Source: Clostridium sp. (GTDB lineage: Bacteria; Bacillota; Clostridia; Lachnospirales; Lachnospiraceae). From it: 12,155 nt of DNA. A program made the translations under genes and the position numbers. The notes under the pieces are model-generated. The model saw only the letters and a program-made list of their open reading frames with translations, was not told the DNA's origin and did no database searches. The DNA lies in assembly GCA_016302185.1 (NCBI GenBank), contig JAEDOC010000056.1:1-12155 (forward strand). The letters run 5' to 3'. Numbering within the stretch: position 1 is the stretch's first letter; each line of letters starts with the position of its first letter. Below, one piece after another: positions 7,892 to 12,155 of this stretch.

Positions 7892-8473
7892 CTATCTTTC
7901 CTCTTTCTTTTCTTCTGCAATCTTTCTGGCAGTCCACTGATCCACCGCAGCCCGCAGCTCTTTCACATAAGGAGAAAACTGCATCTGTTCCTGGCCATAG
8001 GTAAACTGAAGCTCATACTCCAGAGGAAGCCAGGTGGAGAGATCCGATTCGTTATGCTGAATCAGGGCTTCCAGCTTATCCAGCGCCTTATACAGCTTCG
8101 CCTCCACGGTCTCCAGCGCTGCCATCTCCTCCAGAAGGCTCTGAAATTCCTCTTTCTGCGCCTGCGGGAAGGCTGCCACCCATTGATCGAGAATCTGTTC
8201 CTCCTCTTTCTCCTCGGAAGGCTTTTTCTCAAATGCAGGAATATCCCCCGTAAATGCCTCTCCCAGATCATGAATCAGGCACATCCGGATCACCCTGTCC
8301 ATCTTCACCTGCCGGAATTCTTCTTCCCCGGACAGCAGCATCGCCATCAATGCCAGACGCCAGCTGTGCTCCGCCACACTTTCCTGACGTCCATTGGAGG
8401 TATAACAGTGTCTGGTATTACATTTTAATTTTTCCGCCACAGACAGAATCTTCAGTAATTCCTCTGCATTCAT
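7892..8473 (-). CDS. HD-domain phosphohydrolase (YfbR/HDDC2-like 5'-deoxynucleotidase type)
   Basis: A 193-residue HD-superfamily protein. Metal ligands visible are His36 in ESVAEHSWRLALMA, His68-Asp69 in CLIHDLGEAFTGDIP and Asp132 in YKALDKLEALIQH. This arrangement, with the GEAFTGDIP stretch, resembles the YfbR/HDDC2 group that dephosphorylates deoxyribonucleoside 5'-monophosphates. The exact substrate is inferred. The C-terminal helix is charged (KIAEEKKEER). The ATG is preceded by AGGAGAAGG at proper spacing. It is the first gene of the operon, behind a candidate promoter at 8528-8557. An HD phosphohydrolase, a histidine phosphatase and ThiE in one transcript suggest small phosphorylated metabolite handling, but no common pathway is established. 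Confidence 0.88.
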   Translation of the reverse strand: MNAEELLKILSVAEKLKCNTRHCYTSNGRQESVAEHSWRLALMAMLLSGEEEFRQVKMDRVIRMCLIHDLGEAFTGDIPAFEKKPSEEKEEEQILDQWVAAFPQAQKEEFQSLLEEMAALETVEAKLYKALDKLEALIQHNESDLSTWLPLEYELQFTYGQEQMQFSPYVKELRAAVDQWTARKIAEEKKEER

Positions 8474-8527
8474 TTCCCTTCTCCTCGTACTTAAACTAAA
8501 ATTTCAATCCGTAATTACACTGTTCCT

Positions 8528-8557
8528 ATTCTACTATAAACTAACGACTCTGATCAA
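8528..8557 (-). promoter_or_regulatory. Candidate promoter of the HD-phosphatase-EamA-thiE operon
   Basis: On the minus strand, TTGATC (8557-8552), an 18-base spacer and TAGAAT (8533-8528) match the sigma-A consensus at 4/6 and 5/6. Transcription would start near 8521, leaving a leader of about 48 bases before the ATG at 8473. No riboswitch fold is visible in so short a leader. Confidence 0.5.
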
Positions 8558-8599
8558 CCGAGAAAATCACTTCAAATAAAAAATGTTCGCTTTCTACTG

Positions 8600-8629
8600 T
8601 AGACAGTCGATTTCGGGAGATGCTATAAT
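8600..8629 (+). promoter_or_regulatory. Intact extended -10 promoter of the truncated BMP-family gene
   Basis: TAGACA (8600-8605), 18 bases, then TATAAT (8624-8629) preceded by TGC, giving a perfect TGnTATAAT extended -10. The -35 lies within short dyads: TCTAC-T-GTAGA at 8593-8603 and ACTG-TAGA-CAGT at 8596-8607, which could be an operator. A second TATAAT at 8662-8667 is too close to the RBS to be the promoter. The downstream RBS AAAGGAGG (8669-8676) is strong. Confidence 0.6.
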
Positions 8630-8682
8630 TTGCCTGTGATCCGATTTTTGAAGAGGTTCCCTATAATAAAAGGAGGTTTCTC

Positions 8683-9003
8683 ATGTCTTACGACGATTAT
8701 ATAAAAGCCCAGAAGGCCGGAAAAAAGGAGTACCAGCACCATCTGCTTCAGGGGACTTATCCCTATCTTCAATCCCTGGAAGAAAGCATTTCACACATTG
8801 ATATTATCTCCGAAGTCAGTCTTGGACTTCAGCAGATTCCATCGGAGCTGATTGCCGGTACCAGAACTGCCGGAAGGAGAACCGCTTTTGCCCCCAATTT
8901 TATGCCCCTTCTGGATCCCCAATCGGAATTTGCAGGCAAGTGGATCCATCTGTGTCAGTCCCATCTGGAGGAAGGTATCCGGGAGCCGGTGACAGCCTGT
9001 GAA
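8683..9003 (+). pseudogene. 5' fragment of a BMP-family (basic membrane lipoprotein-like) gene, truncated
   Basis: The first about 107 residues (MSYDDYIKAQ to GIREPVTACE) resemble the N-terminal extension of a Lachnospiraceae BMP-family substrate-binding-like protein that lacks a signal peptide (recognised from memory: GTYPYLQSLEE, IIAGTRTAGR-like, FAPNFMPLL, EFAGKW and EEGIREP stretches). Relatives continue with YMNRFYVQEGNKRVSV-type sequence. Here homology stops near 9001-9010 and the frame runs on to a stop at 9237 through the antisense strand of a GH13 fragment. The resulting 184-residue chimeric ORF has an intact start, a strong RBS and an extended -10 promoter, so it may still be expressed as a meaningless or toxic fusion. 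The rest of the BMP domain is absent. The family call rests on recall; the truncation follows from the overlap with the opposite-strand gene. Confidence 0.68.
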
Positions 9004-9007
9004 TTGC

Positions 9008-9720
9008 CTGCATGGTTCCCGGCTCCTTCCGCTTTTCTGCTGCCTCCCAGCCGAAGCTTCCCCGGTGCAGATACCGGGAATCCGCCGCCTTTGCAAGAGC
9101 TTCCTCATCCTGATTGTCCAGTGCCATTTCCACGCCGCAAAGCAAAGCCGTTGTTCCGCACAGTCTGGCGTCTCCCGAAGACGGATCGTCATTATACAGC
9201 TCTCCTCTTGCAAAGGAGCCGGGATAGAGTCCTGTAAAGAAATCATTTAAAAACCGTTTATGCGGTGTCTCTTCCATATTCTGGCACCGAAGTCTCGGAT
9301 AGTCAAGTCCCCAGCCGATATCATCGTGACAGCGCAGATAATTCAGGAACACATACTCCCTGGGAAGGCGGCTGACTACATCCATCTGCTGCTTTAAGAG
9401 AGAAACATCCTTTGAGGCCACCGTATGCCAGGTGGTGGCCATGGTTGTTACATTGTAAAGCATATGGCATTCCGGCTTTTCCACCGTTCCAAAATAGGGA
9501 ACCACCCGGGACGGCTCCATTACCACCTCGCCCAGCAGAAGGACACTGGGGCACACGATCTCACAGATCATCCTCATCATCCGGACAATATTATGTACCT
9601 GGGGAAGATTCCGACAGGAGGTTCCCAACTCCTTCCAGATATAAGGAACCGCATCTATCCGGATAATATCCACCCCGTGATTGGTCAGGTTCAGAAGGTA
9701 ATCCACCATTGTATTGAAAA
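9008..9720 (-). pseudogene. Internal fragment of an amylosucrase-like GH13 sucrose-acting enzyme
   Basis: About 238 residues match the catalytic barrel of amylosucrase-type GH13 enzymes, which use sucrose as glucosyl donor. The strand-4 motif GVDIIRIDAV carries the nucleophile Asp, LLLGEVV the acid/base Glu and LRCHDDIGWGL the third catalytic Asp. NDFFTGLYPGSFARG and the later AADSRYLHRG and EKRKEPGT also match amylosucrase. The N-terminal third is missing at the 9713-9722 junction with an AraC fragment, and the C-terminal domain is missing at the 9001-9010 junction with the BMP fragment. Between EEALAKA and ADSRYL (about 9085-9095) the family normally has about 38 residues including a GxPxIYxGDExG loop; they are missing in frame. 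There is no start codon context or RBS. This is a clear remnant with an internal frame still open. Confidence 0.8.
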
Positions 9721-10127
9721 ATCTGTTCCTGGATCTTTTGATTCAATCCTCCGCCAATCACCGGGAACTGGCAGAAGGCAGACTGAAGGATTTCTATATC
9801 CGGGAGGCGATTACCTTTATCGAGCAAAACTATCCTCATCCCATTACCGTAGAGGATATCGCAACCTTTTGTAACTTAAACAGAAGCTACTTAGGAAAAA
9901 TCTTCCGGGACTCCATGAACCAGACTCTGCAGCAATTCCTGATTTACTATCGTATGAACCGGGCGACTGAGCTTTTGAAATTTACAGAAATGTCTGTCAA
10001 CGAGGTTGGCAGGCTGGTGGGTTATCCCAACCAGCTGCACTTTTCCAGAGCATTTAAGAATGTATTCGGTATCTCCCCCAATAACTGGAGAAAAGAAAAT
10101 AAGCTGGTGCAGATTTCTAATAAATAA
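9714..10127 (+). pseudogene. 3' fragment of an AraC-family transcriptional regulator (DNA-binding domain)
   Basis: An open frame of about 137 codons encodes a complete two-HTH AraC/XylS domain: IREAITFIEQNYPHPITVED, then IATFCNLNRSYLGKIFRDS (first HTH), then TEMSVNEVGRLVGYPNQLHF (second HTH) and SRAFKNVFGISPNNWRKE. The usual N-terminal sensing domain (about 130-160 residues) is absent. The only starts in frame are non-ATG (TTG 9714) without a well-placed RBS, so it is probably not translated. The left boundary abuts the 5'-truncated GH13 fragment on the other strand: the two were divergent genes and lost their shared promoter and both N-termini. AraC regulators beside sucrose/alpha-galactoside genes commonly control them, which suggests an MsmR/RafR-like role in the ancestor. 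Confidence 0.8.
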
Positions 10128-10133
10128 TGCAAA

Positions 10134-10158
10134 GGGCACTTGAAAAGCTCAAGTGCCC
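10134..10158. repeat. Perfect 10-bp inverted repeat overlapping the antisense RNA promoter
   Basis: GGGCACTTGA (10134-10143), loop AAAGC, TCAAGTGCCC (10149-10158), starting seven bases after the AraC-fragment stop. No T-tract follows on the plus strand, so it is a poor plus-strand terminator. On the minus strand only a short TTT follows. The -35 of the antisense RNA promoter lies inside it, so it may be an operator or the remains of the AraC gene's terminator. Confidence 0.75.
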
Positions 10159-10168
10159 GGTGTATAAT
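10140..10168 (+). promoter_or_regulatory. Strong promoter of the candidate antitoxin RNA
   Basis: TTGAAA (10140-10145), exactly 17 bases, TATAAT (10163-10168): 5/6 and 6/6 to the sigma-A consensus. The predicted start is A10175. No open reading frame with an RBS follows before the terminator at 10226-10270, so the product should be an untranslated RNA of about 96 nt. Confidence 0.7.
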
Positions 10169-10174
10169 CAAGTT

Positions 10175-10270
10175 AGAAAGAGACTCAGATACAGCATCTG
10201 ATGCCCTCTGTCGAGACTAATTTATAAAAAATAGCATCCAAACTTTGGGCAGAAGCGGATGCTGTTTTTT
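10175..10270 (+). ncRNA. Candidate type I antitoxin: about 96-nt antisense RNA
   Basis: Defined by a near-consensus promoter (10140-10168) and an intrinsic terminator (10226-10270). Its 3' half, about 45 nt, is fully complementary to the 3' end of the minus-strand toxin mRNA, because both use the same bidirectional terminator. The 5' part contains a hairpin (TCAGAT 10185-10190, loop ACAGC, ATCTGA 10196-10201) followed by TGCCCTCTG (10202-10210). That element is an exact copy of the toxin mRNA's anti-Shine-Dalgarno arm, so it can pair with the toxin SD AGAGGG. ACAGCATC (10191-10198) could also compete for the terminator arm GATGCTGT (10258-10265). Convergent 3'-overlapping toxin and antitoxin RNAs are known from TxpA/RatA, BsrG/SR4 and the Fst par locus. 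Expression is predicted, not shown. Confidence 0.55.
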
Positions 10271-10345
10271 ATTGTGCCTGTTGTCTATGTATGACAATGC
10301 CGAAAAAATCACAAGCAATAACGTCAACACTTCCATCATGCTCAT
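10217..10345 (-). CDS. Small hydrophobic type I toxin-like (holin-like) peptide, probable stop-codon loss
   Basis: ATG 10345 follows the SD AGAGGG (10359-10354) by eight bases. The peptide begins MSMMEVLTLLLVIFSALSYI (one hydrophobic helix, about residues 4-20) followed by a charged DNRHNKK tail, the composition of short Firmicutes membrane toxins (Hol_Tox/TxpA/BsrG-like). As written the frame continues 15 codons to TAG 10219-10217, giving 42 residues. Codon 28 is CAG (10264-10262), lying in the terminator stem at the one position where the arms fail to match; TAG there would restore a perfect stem and end the peptide at 27 residues. Termination near 10226 would fall before the present stop, so the transcript could be non-stop. 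Its own promoter (10423-10451), the sequestered SD and the opposing RNA support a toxin-antitoxin locus. Family assignment is from resemblance only. Confidence 0.55.
   Translation of the reverse strand: MSMMEVLTLLLVIFSALSYIDNRHNKKQHPLLPKVWMLFFIN
10226..10270. terminator. Bidirectional terminator shared by toxin mRNA and antisense RNA
   Basis: AGCATCC (10233-10239), a 17-base loop, GGATGCT (10257-10263), flanked by AAAAAA (10226-10231) and TTTTTT (10265-10270). The flanks extend the stem to 14 pairs with one imperfect position, T10232 against G10264: a U-G wobble in the plus transcript and a C-A mismatch in the minus transcript. U-tracts are available on both strands. Confidence 0.8.
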
Positions 10346-10351
10346 GGGCAT

Positions 10352-10379
10352 CACCCTCTTTCGTAATAATCAGAGGGCA
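10352..10379 (-). promoter_or_regulatory. Hairpin sequestering the toxin Shine-Dalgarno
   Basis: In the minus-strand transcript UGCCCUCU (10379-10372) pairs with AGAGGGUG (10359-10352): six Watson-Crick pairs plus two wobbles around a 12-nt loop, masking the toxin RBS. TGCCCTCTG recurs on the plus strand at 10202-10210 in the antisense RNA, so the same anti-SD sequence is available in cis and in trans. Confidence 0.6.
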
Positions 10380-10422
10380 CACAATACTTGCATCCTACTC
10401 TTTCTTCCTTGATACAACTACT

Positions 10423-10451
10423 ATTCTACCATATCCAATTTTGGGGTTCAA
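10423..10451 (-). promoter_or_regulatory. Promoter of the candidate toxin mRNA
   Basis: On the minus strand TTGAAC (10451-10446), 17 bases, TAGAAT (10428-10423) preceded by TGG, an extended -10. The start is predicted near 10416, giving an mRNA of about 190 nt to the terminator at 10226. The -35 lies about 33 bases beyond the engB stop. I see no strong terminator between engB and this promoter, so lon-engB readthrough could add to toxin transcription. Confidence 0.6.
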
Positions 10452-10483
10452 TCATTTATATTGTTTTTCGTAAGGAATATACA

Positions 10484-11071
10484 TTATACTTCCATCATCT
10501 TCTCAATATACTCCCAGATCTCCTCCCGGCCCTGCTTACTCTCCGCAGAGAAAGGAATTAACGTAATTTCATTTCCTACCCCCAGGCCGGTGCGCAGAAG
10601 CTTTAACTGTTTCTGCAGCTGACTTCTCTTGATCTTATCCGCCTTGGTGGCGATCAGCACCGGCTGAAAGCCCTGGGATACAATCCAGTCGTACATCAGC
10701 TTGTCATTGTCCGACGGCTCATGGCGGATGTCAATGAGCAGGAACACACATTTTAACATCCGGGACTTATGAAGGTAGTTTTCAATCATCTTCCCCCATT
10801 TAGCCTTTACTTCCTCATTGGCTCTGGCATAGCCATAGCCGGGAAGATCCACGTAATAAAATTCATTGTTGATATGATAAAAATTGATGGTCTGGGTCTT
10901 TCCCGGCTGCGCTGAGGTTCTGGCATAGGCCTTCCGGTTCATCAGCGCATTGATCAGGGAAGATTTTCCCACGTTGGATTTGCCGGCAAAGGCAAATTCC
11001 GGCTGGGTGTTGTCCGGCAGCTTGCTGGTAATGCCGCAGACCGTCTCCAGATTTACATCACGTATAATCAT
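10484..11071 (-). CDS. engB: Ribosome biogenesis GTPase EngB (YihA/YsxC)
   Basis: Essential TRAFAC-class GTPase needed for assembly of the large ribosomal subunit. The 195 residues match the family. G1 is FAGKSNVGKSSLINAL (P-loop, 29-43), switch region TSAQPGKTQTINFY (52-65), G3 VDLPGYGYA (74-82), G4 ATKADK (141-146) and G5-like FSAES (174-178). The ATG lies one base after the lon stop codon, and its RBS AAGGAGG is formed by the last codons of lon, so the pair is translationally coupled. The lon-engB order is widely conserved in Firmicutes, supporting both calls. The gene is complete with no anomalies. No clear terminator follows its stop; the next element is the promoter of the toxin-like gene. 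Confidence 0.96.
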   Translation of the reverse strand: MIIRDVNLETVCGITSKLPDNTQPEFAFAGKSNVGKSSLINALMNRKAYARTSAQPGKTQTINFYHINNEFYYVDLPGYGYARANEEVKAKWGKMIENYLHKSRMLKCVFLLIDIRHEPSDNDKLMYDWIVSQGFQPVLIATKADKIKRSQLQKQLKLLRTGLGVGNEITLIPFSAESKQGREEIWEYIEKMMEV

Positions 11072-11072
11072 G

Positions 11073-12155
11073 CTACTCCTCCTTAGCGAAGGCCTCTTTT
11101 ACCACCTCCGCCATCTCACTTACATATACAATTTCCATTCCTTTTGTAATCTCCCTGGAAAGCTCCTCCACATCCGGCCGGTTCTTTGCCGGAACCAGCA
11201 CCTTCTCAATATGAGCCATCTTCGCGGCCAGAAGCTTTTCCTTTAAACCGCCGATCATCAGCACATGCCCCCGCAGAGTCACCTCGCCGGTCATGGCTAC
11301 CTTGGCACGAACCGGACGATTCGTTACCGCTGACAACATGGCAGTTGCCATGGTGATTCCTGCCGACGGGCCATCTTTCGGCACTGCTCCCTCCGGGATG
11401 TGGATATGGATATCATGCTTCTCGAAATACTCCTCTTCCACCCCGTAGTCTTTGGATACCACGGAACGAACGTAGGTCAGTGCCGTCTGTGCGGACTCCT
11501 TCATCACATCGCCGAGATTACCCGTCATCTGTAAATTGCCCTTGCCCGGCATCACATTGACCTCGATCTGCAAGGTATCGCCGCCCACACTGGTCCAGGC
11601 TAAGCCCCGGACGATGCCCACCTGATCCTGTTCATTGGCATCCTCATAGAGCACCTTTTCCCGCCCCAGATACTTATCCAGATTCTTTTCTGTAATCCGG
11701 ATCGAGGTTTTCTGGCGTTCCAGAAGCTCTCTGGCCGATTTCCGGCAGATATCACCAACCCGCCGCTCCAGGTTTCTGACACCGGCTTCTCTGGTATAGT
11801 TGTGAATCATTTTTTCCAGTGCCGGCCCTGTAATAGTCAGCTGTTCCTTCGCCAGGCCATGCTTCTCCATCTGCTTCGGAATCAGGTAATTCTTTCCGAT
11901 GTGGAATTTCTCATTTTCTGTATAGCTGTTAACTTCAATAATCTCCATACGATCCAGCAGCGGACCCGGAATGGTCTGAGTGGTGTTGGCTGTAGCGATA
12001 AACAACACCTCGGACAGATTGATGGGAAGCTCTATGTAGTGATCCCGGAACCGGACATTCTGCTCACTGTCCAGAACCTCCAGAAGCGCAGAAGAGGTAT
12101 CCCCCTTGTAATCACTGCTGACCTTGTCAATCTCATCCAGAAGCATCAGCGGATT
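11073..12155 (-). CDS. lon: ATP-dependent protease Lon (LonA), N-terminus beyond the window
   Basis: The C-terminal 360 residues of LonA, the homo-hexameric ATP-dependent serine protease for misfolded and regulatory proteins. The visible part starts in the AAA+ module at Walker B (NPLMLLDEIDKV), then sensor 1 FIATANT, arginine-finger region GPLLDRMEII and the sensor-2 region with REAGVRNLERRV. The protease domain follows (from about GLAWTSVGGDTLQIEV), with the catalytic Ser in PKDGPSAGITMATA and catalytic Lys in MIGGLKEKLLAAK, and the conserved TGEVTLRG between them. The Ser-Lys dyad is intact. The Walker A motif and N-terminal domain lie past the right edge. The final codons (AKEE) contain the RBS of engB. 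Confidence 0.97.
   Translation of the reverse strand, partial: NPLMLLDEIDKVSSDYKGDTSSALLEVLDSEQNVRFRDHYIELPINLSEVLFIATANTTQTIPGPLLDRMEIIEVNSYTENEKFHIGKNYLIPKQMEKHGLAKEQLTITGPALEKMIHNYTREAGVRNLERRVGDICRKSARELLERQKTSIRITEKNLDKYLGREKVLYEDANEQDQVGIVRGLAWTSVGGDTLQIEVNVMPGKGNLQMTGNLGDVMKESAQTALTYVRSVVSKDYGVEEEYFEKHDIHIHIPEGAVPKDGPSAGITMATAMLSAVTNRPVRAKVAMTGEVTLRGHVLMIGGLKEKLLAAKMAHIEKVLVPAKNRPDVEELSREITKGMEIVYVSEMAEVVKEAFAKEE

Noticed and set aside
6411..8521. TPP riboswitch controlling thiE
   Set aside because: The leader before the first operon gene is only about 48 bases and no TPP-fold conserved segments (CUGAGA, ACCUGA-type) were seen there or upstream of thiE.
8662..8667. Second TATAAT upstream of the BMP-like fragment
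   Set aside because: It would start transcription inside the ribosome binding site; the extended -10 at 8624-8629 is better placed.
10134..10158. Inverted repeat as a terminator for the AraC fragment
   Set aside because: No T-tract follows on the plus strand, and a consensus promoter overlaps it; kept as a repeat/operator candidate instead.
10291..10473. Plus-strand 60-codon open frame in the region before engB
   Set aside because: It is antisense to the toxin-like gene and its promoter, has no RBS and no family resemblance, and covers the terminator-to-promoter span that the minus-strand reading explains better.
1..12155. CRISPR array, transposase, phage or tRNA/rRNA genes
   Set aside because: No regularly spaced repeats, no transposase or integrase motifs and no tRNA-like cloverleaf with a CCA-type end were seen. 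The 8.6-10.1 kb damage looks like plain deletions without insertion-sequence remnants.

Overview
The window looks like chromosome of a gut-type Clostridia, most likely family Lachnospiraceae. This rests on recognised families (a very long DUF5717-type protein, a DUF4364 protein, a Lachnospiraceae-like ThiE, a BMP-like protein N-terminus), moderate GC content and strong AGGAGG-type ribosome binding sites. It is inference from protein sequence; there is no rRNA or tRNA to confirm it.

Layout. (1) 1-3636, minus: the 3' end of an operon whose long cytosolic DUF5717-type protein is followed by the first codons of another gene running off the left edge. (2) 3752-5781, plus: a promoter, a malic enzyme, a DUF4364 winged-helix protein and a 59-residue single-pass membrane protein, ending in a 24-bp-arm bidirectional terminator. 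(3) 5751-8473, minus: a tight four-gene operon (HD-domain phosphohydrolase, histidine phosphatase, EamA transporter, thiE) that converges on the same terminator. The palindrome encodes the C-termini of both ThiE and the small membrane protein, so both carry LYIKTREL at or next to the end.

(4) 8600-10127: a graveyard of three truncated genes. The 5' end of a BMP-family gene still has its promoter and RBS. It is joined to an internal fragment of an amylosucrase-like GH13 gene, which is joined to the 3' end of an AraC-family regulator. The orientations suggest two large deletions in an ancestral sugar-utilisation region, plus a small in-frame deletion inside the GH13 fragment.

(5) 10134-10451: the most interesting segment. 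It has the architecture of a type I toxin-antitoxin locus: a minus-strand small hydrophobic peptide gene with its own extended -10 promoter and a sequestered Shine-Dalgarno, and a plus-strand RNA of about 96 nt from a near-consensus promoter. The two transcripts converge on a shared bidirectional terminator. The antisense RNA carries an exact 9-nt copy of the toxin mRNA's own anti-Shine-Dalgarno arm. The toxin's probable ancestral TAG stop, lying in the terminator stem, appears mutated to CAG, extending the peptide from 27 to 42 residues.

(6) 10484-12155, minus: engB directly behind lon (cut by the right edge), with the engB ribosome binding site inside the last codons of lon.
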